From positions 37,519,609 to 37,583,608 of the forward strand of contig CM075760.1 in assembly GCA_037974335.1 (NCBI GenBank): a DNA stretch of 64,000 nt, read 5' to 3'. Under the pieces are notes generated by a model. The model was not told the origin of the DNA. It saw only the letters and a program-made list of their open reading frames with translations, and searched no databases. The stretch comes from Prionace glauca. Lineage: Eukaryota; Chordata; Chondrichthyes; Carcharhiniformes; Carcharhinidae. The stretch's first letter is position 1. The number at the start of each line of letters is the position of its first letter. Below are positions 21,146 through 31,636 of the stretch, piece after piece. Position numbers and translations under genes: made by a program.

Positions 21146-21885
21146 ACAAAAAAAAAAGAACAAAGAACAAAGAACAATCCAGCACGGGAAACAGGCCCTT
21201 CGGCCCAACGAGACCGCGCCGCCACATCACCCTGCACCTATTCTACCCTACATATCTATGAATGGAACCCTACTCAGTCAGATTCAGGGAAGAAATAGTG
21301 TCAATTTGGTAAAAACCGGTTAGCCTGAGAGCACATTTTTGGGGTGTGGGAGGAAACCGGAGCGCCCGGAGGAAACCCACGCAACCACAGGGAGAATGCG
21401 CAAACTCCCACAGACACAGGCCCAAATCCATGTGCCTGCACAGCCAGCAGTGCTAGTCACTGAGCTGTTGCGGCGCCCATCTACCGGTCCAGGATCAAGC
21501 ACACACACCGACACGAAGTTCTAGGCCACTCCTGGAACTTCCAAGAGCAGCCCAGGCACGACCCGCCGTGTGAATGCCCCTCGTTTGACACGAGGTGGAC
21601 CTCCACCTGTGGAATAAAGTCAAAAATATCAATCTTACAGCCTGCCTTTCCGGTGTCTCCCGAGGTTTAACCCTATTTAATATCCCCTACCATATCCCTC
21701 CATTCTCGTTTCACTCATGTGCCTATCTAACTGCATCTTAAACGAGTCCAATGTTCCTGCCTCCACCATCCTACTCGGTAGCGCGTTCCAGACCCCCACA
21801 ACTCTCTGCGTAAAGAACCTTCTTCTCACCTCCAAATTATACCTCTCCCCCCTCACCCTTAAATGATGACCTCTCGTGTTTGTAT

Positions 21886-24105
21886 CTAGTCTAGGGAGCA
21901 GTCTCTCACTATTAACTCTATCATTATCTTATATACTTCTATCATGTCCCCTCTCAATCTCTGCCTTTCCAAGGAGAATAGTCCCAGTTTCTTCAACCTC
22001 TCCTCGTAACCCAGTCCCCCCATGCCAGGCAACATCCTGGTAAACCTCCTCTGCACCCTTTCCAGAGACTCCACATCCTTCCGGTCGTAAGGTGACCAGA
22101 ACTGGACGCAGTACTCCAAATGCGGTCTAACCAACGTTCTGTACAACTGAAGCATTAGACAGCAGCTTTTATACTCTATGCCCCTTCCTATAAAGGCCAA
22201 CATCCCATAAGCCTTCCTAACAACCTTCTCCACTTGTGATGCAACCTTCATGGATTTGTGAACCTGCACTCCCAGGTCCCTCTGTATGTTTATACTCCTA
22301 ATCGGCCTCCCTTTAATCTCATGGCTCCTCTCTGCATTATTCTGTCCAAAATGCATCACCTCGCATTTGTCAGGATTAAATGCCATCTGCCACCTATCTG
22401 CCCACTGCACCAGCCTATCTATATCCTGTTGTATCACCTGACAATCCAGTTCCATACCCGCCAACCCTGCCATCTTGGTATCATCAGCAAACTTGCTAAT
22501 CACACCACCTACGCCCTCTTCCAAGTCATTTATGTAGACTGCAAAGAGGAGAGGTTCCAGTACTGAGTCCTGCGGCACACCACTGGTCACTGGCCTCCAG
22601 CCCGACAAGGTCCTTTCCACAGCTACCCTCTGTCTCCTATTTCCCAGCCAGTTCTCAATCCACCTAGCTACCTGGCCTCGTATCCCATGCGCCTTAACCT
22701 TTTCTACCAGCCTACCGTGAGGGACTTTGTCAAACGCCTTACTGAAATCCATATAGATGACATCAACGGTTCTCCCATCGTCAACCGTTTTTGTCACCTC
22801 CTCAAAGAATTCCACCAGATTTGTAAGGCAAGATCTCCCTCTAACAAAGCCATGTTGCGTATCCCTAATCAGATCGCAACGCTCCAAATGCTCATACATC
22901 CTACCCCTAAGTATTTTTTCCATTAACTTCCCTACCACCGACGTCAAACTCACCGGTCTATAATTCCCAGGGTTATCCCTACTGCCTTTTTTGAACAACG
23001 GGACCACATTTGCTACCCTCCAGTCTTCTGGGACCTCACCTGTGTCCAAAGAAGAGACAAAGATTTGCGCCAGAGGCCCAGCAATTTCATCTTTCGCCTC
23101 CCTAAGCAGCCTGGGATAAATACCATCAGGCCCCGGAGCTTTATCCATCCTTACGCTACCTAAAAGCCCTAGCACTTCCTCTCTCGTAATAACTATATCC
23201 TGCAAATAAACCTCCACTCCCTCCAAGAGACCACACGATTCCGAACCCCTCTCCTTTGTGAATACCGACGCAAAGTATTCATTCAGGAGCTCCCCCATCC
23301 CCTCCGACTCAATACACAACTCACCACTCTTGTCCCTAAGAGGACCAATTTTCCCTCTAACTACTCTCTTGCCTCTGATATAGGAATAAAATGCCTTTGG
23401 ATTTTCCTTAATCCTACCAGCCAAAGCCATCTCATGCCCTCTCTTCGCCCTTCTAATTCCCCTTTTTAGCTCCCTCCTACTCTCGCTGTATTCTTCCAGC
23501 GCACTCTCCGTACCCATTTGTTTTGACCTAACATACGCCTCCCTCTTCTTCCTGACCAAGTCTTCAATATCCTCCGTAATCCACGGCTGTCTAATCCTTC
23601 CTTTCCCATCCTTTCGCTTAACCGGAACATACCTCCCCTGCAACCATTTCATTTTGTCCCTAAATGCCTCCCACTTGCCAACCGTGGACTTGCCAGCTAA
23701 CAGTCCCTCCCAATCAGTTTGCTGCAGCTCCCTCCTAATCCTGCCATAGCTCGCCTTTCCCCAGTTCAGCACACTCCCACTCGGACGGCACTCGTCCCTT
23801 TCCATTTTTATCCTAAAGTAGACGGACTTGTGATCACTGTTCGCCACATGTTCGCGTATCTCTACCTCACCCACCTGCCCAGGTTCGTTTCCCAACACTA
23901 GATCCAGTATAGCCCCTCCCCTAGTCGGGCTAGTTACATACTGCTCTAGCGACCCTTCCATAACACAGTTCACAAACTCCTCTCCCTCCGTACCCCCAGC
24001 TCTAGGCCCCCTCCAATTCACTCCAGGAAAATTAAAATCACCCACTACAACCACTCTGTTCTTCCTGCACCTGTCCAAAATGCCCCTGCAAATGCCTTCC
24101 TCCAC
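21886..24105 (-). CDS. CR1 ORF2 part 2: endonuclease C-terminus, reverse transcriptase, C-terminal domain
   Basis: A 739-codon frame. It starts within the nuclease (GDFNFPGVNW, SDHKSVYF). It continues with the linker ESRRELKRGIRRAKRGHEMA, the RT fingers (DKAPGPDGIYPRLLREAKDE, NYRPVSLTSVVGKLMEKILR), the palm (YMDFSKAFDKVPHGRLVEK), the active site FADDTKM, and then PHLEYCVQFWSPYDRKDVES and MLPGMGGLGYEERLKKLGL. After MIEVYKIM the frame is lost. The last 60 or so residues typical of CR1 (the FFTQRVVxxWN block) can be followed in another frame around 21750-21920. It replicates LINE RNA by target-primed reverse transcription when intact; this copy is not intact. Confidence 0.85.
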   Translation of the reverse strand: MEEGICRGILDRCRKNRVVVVGDFNFPGVNWRGPRAGGTEGEEFVNCVMEGSLEQYVTSPTRGGAILDLVLGNEPGQVGEVEIREHVANSDHKSVYFRIKMERDECRPSGSVLNWGKASYGRIRRELQQTDWEGLLAGKSTVGKWEAFRDKMKWLQGRYVPVKRKDGKGRIRQPWITEDIEDLVRKKREAYVRSKQMGTESALEEYSESRRELKRGIRRAKRGHEMALAGRIKENPKAFYSYIRGKRVVRGKIGPLRDKSGELCIESEGMGELLNEYFASVFTKERGSESCGLLEGVEVYLQDIVITREEVLGLLGSVRMDKAPGPDGIYPRLLREAKDEIAGPLAQIFVSSLDTGEVPEDWRVANVVPLFKKGSRDNPGNYRPVSLTSVVGKLMEKILRGRMYEHLERCDLIRDTQHGFVRGRSCLTNLVEFFEEVTKTVDDGRTVDVIYMDFSKAFDKVPHGRLVEKVKAHGIRGQVARWIENWLGNRRQRVAVERTLSGWRPVTSGVPQDSVLEPLLFAVYINDLEEGVGGVISKFADDTKMAGLAGMELDCQVIQQDIDRLVQWADRWQMAFNPDKCEVMHFGQNNAERSHEIKGRPIRSINIQRDLGVQVHKSMKVASQVEKVVRKAYGMLAFIGRGIEYKSCCLMLQLYRTLVRPHLEYCVQFWSPYDRKDVESLERVQRRFTRMLPGMGGLGYEERLKKLGLFSLERQRLRGDMIEVYKIMIELIVRDCSLD

Positions 24106-24542
24106 TGACTTTGGGTTGTTGGCCTATAGAACACCCCTAGCAATGTGATCTCTCCCTTTTTATTCCTCAACTCCACCCACACTGACACAATCCTTATCTC
24201 TTCCATATCGTCCTCCCTCTGCACTACTGTGATGCTTTCCTTGACTAACAGTGCCACCCCTCCTCCTCTCTTCATCCCTCCTCTGTCACACCTAAAACAC
24301 TTGTACCCAGGAACATTCAGCTGCCAGTCCTGCCCCTCCCGTAACCACGTCTCCGTTACAGCCACCACATCTAACTGCCTCACAAACATCAAGGCCCTAA
24401 GCTCATCCGTTTTCCCTACCACACTCCTAGCATTGAAACAGACACAGTTCAACCCACAAGTGTCCCTCAGAACCATCTTCTCCCTGATACTTTTCCTTTC
24501 ACTCGACTCTCTCCCAGCCACCTCCCCACCCCCCCCCTCCAT
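24045..24542 (-). CDS. CR1 ORF2 part 1: apurinic-type endonuclease
   Basis: The 165-codon frame contains CFNARSVVGKTDELRALM, DVVAVTETWL, VPGYKCFRCDR and GGGVALLVKESI, then LGVFYRP. These are the N-terminal blocks of APE-type LINE endonucleases, which nick target DNA. The frame breaks after the YRPTTQSQ region. The rest of the nuclease (VVVVGDFNFPGVNW, ANSDHKSVYF) continues in the adjacent frame at 24105 downward, so one frameshift divides the domain. Confidence 0.8.
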   Translation of the reverse strand: MEGGGGEVAGRESSERKSIREKMVLRDTCGLNCVCFNARSVVGKTDELRALMFVRQLDVVAVTETWLREGQDWQLNVPGYKCFRCDRGGMKRGGGVALLVKESITVVQREDDMEEIRIVSVWVELRNKKGEITLLGVFYRPTTQSQWRKAFAGAFWTGAGRTEWL

Positions 24543-24608
24543 ATTAGTTTAAACCCTTCGTAAACACCCCAGCTAACCTCCCCGCTAAGACATTAGTTCC
24601 CCTCCCAT

Positions 24609-25481
24609 TCAAATTCTCCCCACCCTTCCTGTACAATTGCCCTTCTCTCTTAAACACCTCCCAGTGATCCACAAAAGTAAAGCCCTCTCTACCCTCCACC
24701 AATCCCTCAACCATGCATTCAGCTGCATGATCTCTTCATTCTTTGCCCTGCTGGTACCGGGCAGCAACCCAGAGAGTGCCACCCTGGAGGTCCTACTCTT
24801 TAGTTTGGCCCCGAACTCCTTAAATTGCCTACGTACCTCTACCCTACTCCTCCTTCCTATGTCCCCCTCCCCTACATGTACTATGACCTCAGCCTCTGCC
24901 CCCTCCCCTTTCAAAATTCCCTCTACCCTGTCCGATACATCCTTTACCCCTGCTCCAGGGAAGCAGACCACCATCCTGGAATCACGCCTCTGTCCACAGA
25001 ACCTCCTATCGATACCTATGACCCTCCCGTCCCCTACCACTATCACCTTACCGGCCCCCTTCTGTCCCTCTAAGTTAGTCTCCCCCTCCTGCCTATCTTT
25101 CAGTGCCCCTGTCGACGAACCTTGGGAGGCCTCTGGGGAGGCTGGGGGACCCTGACTGCTCTTCTTCTTCCTCTTTCCCCTCCTCACAGTCGTCCATCCT
25201 CCCTTCTCTTCAGCCCTTGAGACCTCCTCCTTCTCATGGTTCCCAGCCATTATCGCCTCGTTCTCCCTTACTAGAAAAGTGTCCTCCAGCCGCCCCTCGA
25301 GTTGCCTGATCCGGCCCCTCAAGCGCTGCAGTTCCAAACATTTACTGCAGATGTGGACCTTGGGGACACGTGACACCACCATGAACTCCCACATGTGGCA
25401 CCTGATACAACTTACGTTCCTACCTATATTCCCTGCCATGTCCCAACCTCCTGTAAGCTCCCAAAGGTAGAAATCTGTCAC
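24609..25481 (-). CDS. CR1 ORF1: zinc-finger-like, coiled-coil and SGNH esterase-like protein
   Basis: A 290-residue frame. Residues 24-48 hold a Cys-x2-Cys and a second Cys-x2-Cys (CIRCHMW, CSKCLEL), a small zinc-binding arrangement. Residues 49-72 are heptad-like (LQRLRGRIRQLEGRLEDTF). A basic linker (GKRKKKSSQ) follows, then an SGNH-esterase-like region with VIVVGDGRVIGIDRRFCG and VIVHVGEGDIGRRS. In active CR1 ORF1 proteins these are GDS and GxND; here Ser is Gly and Asn is Glu-like, so catalysis is probably lost. CR1 ORF1 is an RNA-binding/esterase protein of the retrotransposition complex. The start codon is uncertain. Confidence 0.75.
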   Translation of the reverse strand: MTDFYLWELTGGWDMAGNIGRNVSCIRCHMWEFMVVSRVPKVHICSKCLELQRLRGRIRQLEGRLEDTFLVRENEAIMAGNHEKEEVSRAEEKGGWTTVRRGKRKKKSSQGPPASPEASQGSSTGALKDRQEGETNLEGQKGAGKVIVVGDGRVIGIDRRFCGQRRDSRMVVCFPGAGVKDVSDRVEGILKGEGAEAEVIVHVGEGDIGRRSRVEVRRQFKEFGAKLKSRTSRVALSGLLPGTSRAKNEEIMQLNAWLRDWWRVERALLLWITGRCLREKGNCTGRVGRI

Positions 25482-25774
25482 TCACCTTCTCCAAGCCTGC
25501 TCTCCCCTCAGCCCAGCAAGCCAAAGCCCTTCTCACTCTGTTCCCCACTCACTCCGCTGCCCGCTCCCGACACTGCCCGCTCTATGCTGCTACCCCTTTT
25601 TTATACCCCCCCGCTCCCCCTTAACGACAATCCCCTGGCCTAACTTCCGGTACGGAAGTAAACTACACTCTAACAAGCCCCGAGAACCGGAAGTACAGGA
25701 AAATAACGGTTTTTAATTCAAATCAGTCACTCACCACAGCCACAGCCACCAGGTTCAATCCTCCGGAGAAAAAT

Positions 25775-26110
25775 GAGGGACACAGATCAGCTAGATAGTC
25801 AACATCTTTTCCCAAAAGTAGGGGAGTCTAAAACTCGAGGGAATAGGCCGAAGGTTAGAGGAGAAGATGCAAATGGGTCTGGATGGGCAATTGTTTCACA
25901 CACAGGTTAGTGAGTGCCTGGAAAAGGTGCCAGAGGGAGTACAGTTTTGACAGTGAAAAAACATGATGTCAGTTAGATGGATCAGATAGATGAAAATGGG
26001 TCAAATGCCGGCAATTGGGACTAGCTTAGCGGTGGATGAAAAAAGGCAGCATGGACAAGTTGGGCCGAAGGGCCTGTTTCCATGCTGTAAACCTCAATGA
26101 CTCTATGATT
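25775..26110 (+). mobile_element. CR1-like LINE 3' end, decayed
   Basis: The plus strand has GGGACACAGATCAGCTAGAT, a CATCTTTTCCCAAAAGTAGG block, TGTTTCACACACAGGTTAGT (FFTQRVV equivalent) and the 3' block GTTGGGCCGAAGGGCCTGTT. No intact frame. It lies head-on against the 5' end of the large type A element. Confidence 0.65.
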
Positions 26111-26264
26111 TTTCGGCCGTGTTTGTTCCAATGCCAGAAAATCGCCGCCTGAGGTTATCGGACTTTTATATGGTCAGTGTCTCGCCTGCCATGGGAATCA
26201 TAATGGGCGGGATAGGACAATTCCATCCCGTGTTAATCAGCAGCAATCCGTGTTTATATCATAG

Positions 26265-26350
26265 AATCATAGAATTCCAACCGTGCAGGAGGAAGTTATT
26301 TGGCCCATCGGGCCTGCACCAGTCCAAATGAGCCACAATAGTCCCAGCCA
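26265..26350 (-). mobile_element. SINE tail fragment
   Basis: ATAGAATCATAGAATTCCAA with GGCCCATCGGGCCTGCACC is the 3' end block of a shark SINE read on the opposite strand. Confidence 0.55.
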
Positions 26351-26374
26351 GACCCTATCCCATAACCCTCTGGA

Positions 26375-26720
26375 AGCCTCCTTCTCCCTCAGACACCCAC
26401 TCAGCCTCTTTCAATCTCGGACACCTCAATCAGCCCTGCCCACCCTCAGCACCCCACCCACACCAGTCCCCCCCAGACTCCTCACTCACCCGCCCCACCC
26501 TCAAAACTCCACTCAACCCTGTCCCCCTCAGATCCCCACTCAGCCACCTCCTCCTCAGGCTCCTCACACAACCACCCACACCATCAGAACCCAACTCAAC
26601 CCCTCACCACTTAGACAGCCCACTCAGTTCCACTCCCACCTCAGACACTCCTGTCAGCCCCCTCCCCCTACAAACCCCTCATTACTCAGCCCCCCTTCAG
26701 GCCTGAGGCTTGGCAGTATC
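26375..26720. repeat. C/A-rich low-complexity stretch
   Basis: Degenerate CCCACTCAGCC and CCCTCAGA repeats. A 153-codon open frame across it is compositional. It is downstream of the Ig cluster. Confidence 0.6.
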
Positions 26721-27480
26721 CATGACACTGTCCACTTGTACTGACACCTGTATTTCGCGCCTTGCTCCTGCGCTGAGAGTTGTGGAGGTTTATCTGCCTC
26801 GTGAGTTTGATATTGTCTGTAGTTAAAGACAGTATTGGACTCTTCAAATTGTCCCATAACACCAGTCACAATTTGGAAATGTGTCATCGATAATGTGCTC
26901 ATGTGAAATCCACTTCAGTCTCTTTGTTTCACCTCATTGTTTGCACCCCACTGCTCTGTATGTTTGTCTCTATCTAGCTTGTGGTATGCCAGCCTTGAAA
27001 TTATTTCATCGGACAATGTGCAGAGATTCGTTCTCTCAATCCACGCTGTATCGACTCTGATAGTCTTTTGAAGGGGCCGTGTAAAGGGAACTATTTCCTG
27101 CCCAGCACTGTCCTGCATCGGCCTCTGATGAAGCAGAGCCTTTGCTGTTTAGAATTATCTGAAACTCGTCAGTGAAGGACTAATTTATGAATGAAATCAC
27201 CGATGTCTCCTCGTTGTTCACTCATTCTGTCTCTGGATTTTATGATAAAAAGGCAGAGATAAAGGTGTTTTTACACGGGTGCATCGCTGGGTGGCGCAGT
27301 GGCTCTTTCACGGATGGGCCTTGAGTTCAGCCACATCCCACACGTGACTGGGGGGACATGCCTGTCTGGGAAAGTAGAGTTTGTGGGGTGGGGGTGGGTG
27401 GGGGGGGGGGACTCTATAATAGGGAAATGGAGCGGAGTTGATGGCTTTTAGAGAACGGAATTAAGCCAAACCAGAGATGG
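26721..27480. other. Intergenic 3' of the IgH cluster
   Basis: Mostly unremarkable. A SINE-like head may lie at 27285-27350 (GGTGGCGCAGTGGCTCTTTC). A poly-G patch lies at 27395-27410. No coding exon was recognised. Confidence 0.4.
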
Positions 27481-27957
27481 TTAAATTTTTATTCAATGTT
27501 TATTTTAAAAATTCAGAGACTTTACAACGATTTTTTTTGAAGCTCGAAAAGTGAAGATAATGATCGAACTTTACATTGAAAATAGAACACATGCACAGGG
27601 AATCCGTCAATATTTGGACATCTGTTGCATACACCAAAAATAGAAAACAGGACATTAATAGGAAGAGGAATTCACAAATGTGAATAAGAAATAAAACAAG
27701 TTTCTTATTTATACATGAAATTTGAACTGTGGGGAAACTATTAACCATAATTACATTATAACAAAAATGCCTCATACAATTTACACTGAAAACTGAGATA
27801 ATATCTAAGGTAGCCTCAGTTACAGATTCAGAATGATAAGCTGGGAGAATTTTACTGATACAGTCACCGAGAGCTGATATTGTAGTTGAGCCGTACAGAG
27901 ATCTTTATAATCAGCTGAGGGAAATCTTCAGCGTCCAAAGTTCAACCCATCATTTGA
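27481..27957 (-). other. IGHM: IgM TM2 exon coding end, 3' UTR and poly(A) signals
   Basis: Below the TM2 stop (27950-27952) the minus strand runs about 460 bases without a frame. It contains two AATAAA signals (complements at 27488-27493 and about 27501-27506). These are well placed to end the membrane IgM transcript. Exact cleavage sites cannot be read from sequence. Confidence 0.7.
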
Positions 27958-27958
27958 T
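27950..27958 (-). CDS. IGHM: IgM heavy chain TM2 exon (last codons)
   Basis: After acceptor CCTCTATTTTACAG the exon begins ATC AAA TGA. Joined phase 0 to TM1 it ends the protein as LVKIK. Short tails of this kind are usual for membrane IgM, which signals through associated CD79-like chains. The call rests on the acceptor, the phase fit and position. Confidence 0.75.
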   Translation of the reverse strand: MK

Positions 27959-28090
27959 CTGTAAAATAGAGGCAATATTGAAGCAGATGTTTCTGATGCG
28001 GGACATTAATGTTTTTAATCAGTGAAACAATGAGAGATTTTTCAAATCCATTCTGCCAGTGTGAAATGTGAGTGAGTTGAATCATCTCAC

Positions 28091-28218
28091 CTTCACCAGT
28101 GTGACCGCAGTGCTGTAGAAAATGCTCAGGAAGAACAGGACGATGAATGTGGAAGCGGTTGTCCAGATGTTGCTGTTATCATCCTCATTGTCTTCAATCC
28201 AGATGCGGTCGGTGGGGT
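28091..28218 (-). CDS. IGHM: IgM heavy chain TM1 exon (linker and transmembrane segment)
   Basis: Acceptor CCGCCCCTAG ends at 28219; donor GTGAGA begins at 28090. The 128 bases continue phase 1 from the internal CH4 donor and encode an acidic linker ([10 protein letters not shown]), then [20 protein letters not shown] and TAVTLVK. The Ser/Thr/Tyr-containing hydrophobic segment is the conserved antigen-receptor transmembrane motif that assembles with signalling chains in the B-cell membrane. It ends phase 0. The exon is the last strong proof that the cluster can make surface IgM. Confidence 0.95.
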
Positions 28219-28779
28219 CTAGGGGCGGAGACCAGGAAATGGAATTAGATTACTTTATTTATCCAGGGAATCTCATTGTTTTCTTTTCCCTGTTCTCCTT
28301 CATAAACTGTTCATTCATTCTCATGTCTAATTTTCAATGTATATCTCCTGTTAAATTCAGGACACTCAGTAACAGATCTCCATAACTATTTTCACACCTG
28401 ATCCTTATTGGTATTCCTTGGAGAGTCCATGTCAGAAAGCACTGAAGGTGTTTTCTTGAGAATCAGTTCATTTTGAACTATTTGCCACGAACCGTTATTG
28501 AAGAATGTTTTGACTGATATAGAGGAACATTCCCCTGTCAATGATTGTTTCCACAGATGGTGACTGATCTGTAAACTATGAATGCTGCTGTTTAAGATCT
28601 GGGATGTAATTTCCAATCTTTGCTTATTTACAGTGGAAATGTTTAGTAAATCATGAGCTTAATTCAGTTTCTCAACGTGTTTGGCGGTGTTTTGAGAATT
28701 GGGATACTTCTCGGTGTGTACGTCCATTCAAATTCACACTTAAATTTTACTTTCATCATTTACCTGCCGTTTATATTTA

Positions 28780-28821
28780 AGATTGTGTGTGTGTGTCTGT
28801 GTGCGTGTGTGTATGTGTGAG

Positions 28822-28862
<41 letters not shown>
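28780..28862. repeat. (TG)n microsatellite
   Basis: Nearly pure GT dinucleotide run inside the CH4-TM1 intron. Confidence 0.9.
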
Positions 28863-28863
<1 letters not shown>

Positions 28864-29689
28864 CACTTCCTGAGCTGCATTAATCTTTGGTCCTGAGTTA
28901 ATCTGTGTGTATGAGGGATTCATTTGTCTGTGTTTGTTGATTTGTGTAGTTGTGTGTCTGGGTGTATAATTTATTCTTCAGACATTGTAGATAATTTGTA
29001 TAATTTGTATAATTTATTCTTCAGCCATTGTGGATATATGACTATTAGTGTGTGAAGTCTCTGTATATTTATTAATGCCACTCTTAACGTGTGCTCGTGT
29101 TTCTGCCTATTTCAATGTGTGCATTTCTGTCACTCGAGTAATGTTTCCTTCCCTTTTTGTGTGTGTCTGTTCCTCCGTGTATTTGTGTGTATATCTGTTA
29201 ACATGTTAGTGCATGTAAATCCGTGCTGATAGTTATTTATAACAATGTGTCAGCATATACCTGTGTTTCCATGTGTAGTATTGTGTCCCGTGGTGTTCTG
29301 TTCTGTATGAGCATGTGAATGTTTGCATCCACATGTTTGTGTGAAAATATTTTGCTCTCTGTTTATCTATATGCAGTGTGTTAATATTGTTACACGTATT
29401 TCCCTGTATAAGTGATAATGTGTATAACATTGTGGGTCTCTATAACAGTATTCATTTCAGCGAGAACGTGTGAGAATATGCATTTGTTTGAGTGTGTGTA
29501 TCTGTTTGTGTATGTTTTAGACCTGCATGCATGTTATCTGTCCGTATTGTGTGTACACATGTATGTGTTTGTGTTTGGGTCTGTGTACCTAGTCACGTAT
29601 ATTTAGGTAAGTGTGTACTTGTGTGTTTGTATGTGGTTCTGCATGCGTTTGTACATATTTGATAAGTTGTGTGCATGTTTTGTTTTGTG

Positions 29690-30520
29690 CCTTCTTGTAC
29701 AAGTCCGTGTCTGTGTGTGCGGGTGTCTGCCCCCTTGTGCATGCATGTGTGTGTGTGTGTGTGCATGGTGCGTGTGGGACAGAGAGAGCGAAAGAGAAAG
29801 AGAGAGAGAGTATTTGTGTCTGCATGTATATTTGTTTGTATGTGTGTGGTCCATTAGTGTATTTGTGGAATCGTGCTTGTTTGAGTTCGTTTGTGCGTAT
29901 ATTGTGTGTTCTTCTGGTCCGTGAATGTGCATTTGTATTTATGAATGTATCTGTGTTTTTGTTGTGTATGTATTTGAGTGTATTGTGTATTTGTGACATT
30001 CTGTGTCTGTATTTGAATGTGCCTGTCTATATTTCTGTGTGTGGGAGTATGTGTATGCTTTTGTGTGTGTATATTAACATTCTGTATTCGTGTGCATATG
30101 TATGAGTATGTGTATTTGTGCAATTGTGTCCATGTGTCTGTGTGTGTATGCGTCTGTGTGTGTATGCGTCTGTGTGTATGTGTGTATGAGTGTGTGAATG
30201 AGTGTGTGAGTGTGTAGTGTGTCTGTATGTGTGAGTGTGTGTATGTGAGAGTGTGTAGTGTGTGAGTGTGTGTGTGTGTGAGTGTGTGTGAGAGTGAGTG
30301 TGTGTGTGTATGCGTGTGTGTTTGAGTGTGTGAGTGTGTGAATGAGTGTGTGAGTGTGTAGTGTGTCTGTATGTGTGAGTGTGTGTGTGTGAGTGTGTGT
30401 GTGTGTGTGTGTGATTATGTGTGAATGTATAGTGTGTGAGTGTGTGTTTGTGCAGTGTGCGTAGTGTGTGAGTGTGTGTGTGAGTGTGGGTGTGTACGCC
30501 TATGTATGTATGTATAATTG
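29690..30520. repeat. TG-rich tandem region
   Basis: Long TGTGTG and GAGTGTGTGAGTGTG runs of more than 800 bases, with long spurious open frames on both strands. TG runs can form Z-DNA; here this is simply noted. Confidence 0.9.
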
Positions 30521-31594
30521 TGACAGTTTTGGGCAGTTTTATCAGTGTGTGTATTTTTTTAACAGTTGCTCCAAGTTTCACCGACCATAGTGAAGTGAAT
30601 ATGATCCAGACAACCCGAATAATGGAACATATTTTCAATGATTTGCTGTAGAAATGTATTTTATGTGAGGGGCACAGTGATATCAGGAGAGAGAATGAAA
30701 TAATTCATTGATGTATCTCAGAGAGCTCAGGGACAGAACAGTTAAAACCCGGGGAGGAATCTATGACTTGTTTAAATTTGTATCCTGGGAAATCAATGCC
30801 AGCAGATGATTAACAGGAACAAGAGTGTTGAGACATTTTAAAATTATGTTGCATTTGTATAGATATATTTCAATGATTAAGTTAATGATACTTCAAAATC
30901 TGTAGCAAGTAAACCGGAAACTAATTTGTACTGTTGGCAACTGAGTCCTTATAGTAGAGAAATGTTCCCTTCCAAACACAGAAAAGGGTGGAGAGTGAGC
31001 TCAGACTTTCCCTCTCCCTACCCGGTGATACAATGTCCCTGATGGTTCTAACCACTGAGGAGGTAGAGGTGAGTGGATTAAATAATGACATTCCTCCTCT
31101 TTTCATTGAGGAAGTTTTGGAATATGGATTAACTACTGCTCCTCCCCTCTCTTTGCTGGGTTAGTGGGAATCCAGGATGTTAACAATTTCACTCTCCCTC
31201 AATCCGATGGGGGGAATATTTCTCCATGTTTTTTGTCTGTGACCCTCACTTCAGTTCCCAGTGGGTGCGGTGCAGTAGCTTAAAGAGGTGGTCAATGAGA
31301 GAAACAGGGACGCAGAGATCTAAATGATGTGTTTGTGTGTCAGACATGTTAAAAATGTCGGAGTGTTTTCCCCTCAGCGGGAGGAAAGTCAGTGAAGATA
31401 TTTTGCAGAATCCTGTAATGAATGTGCTGTACTCTATCCCTGACCCAGTGTCTATCTCCGCTGGGAGCACTGGTTCAACAATGTTGGGTCCGAGACATGA
31501 AAATATCTGACTCAAAATCAAAGATATGGAAGTAAAACTGAAAAACAACCAATTAAACAATTGGGTATTTCATTGATCGTTAGAGGAAAATGTT

Positions 31595-31609
31595 TTTATT
31601 CTTTTTATT
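31595..31609 (-). terminator. IGHM: Poly(A) signals for secreted IgM
   Basis: Two AATAAA hexamers on the minus strand (complements at 31595-31600 and 31604-31609) begin about 30 bases after the secretory stop. This close spacing sets up competition between poly(A) at CH4 and splicing to TM1, the standard IgM control. Confidence 0.75.
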
Positions 31610-31636
31610 GTAGTTTTTAATGGAAGTGAGTGACTC

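Larger units (their letters stand above)
21150..25790 (-). mobile_element. CR1 LINE, nearly full length (tail type A)
   Basis: A minus-strand element of about 4.6 kb. It has a 5' region with GC-rich ETS-like CTTCCGG/CCGGAAG sites (25640-25700), ORF1 (24609-25481), ORF2 endonuclease (24045-24542) and RT plus C-terminus (21886-24105). The 3' UTR (21150-21840) includes the SINE-like block near 21345-21400 and a GAACAAAGAACAAAGAACAA-type tail at about 21160. It is the most complete transposon in the window. It is disabled by at least two frame breaks in ORF2. Confidence 0.85.
28219..31636 (-). other. CH4-TM1 intron beyond the secretory stop
   Basis: In the spliced membrane form this is intron, starting at the internal CH4 donor (31698). 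In the secreted form the first part is 3' UTR. It holds (TG)n at 28780-28862 and a TG-rich zone at 29690-30520, otherwise nothing recognised. Confidence 0.75.

Noticed and set aside
25867-25874. Ig octamer ATGCAAAT
   Set aside because: Lies in a decayed LINE end outside the cluster; chance match.
30027-30638. 203-codon HTHT-rich frame
   Set aside because: Read-through of the TG-rich array; not a gene.
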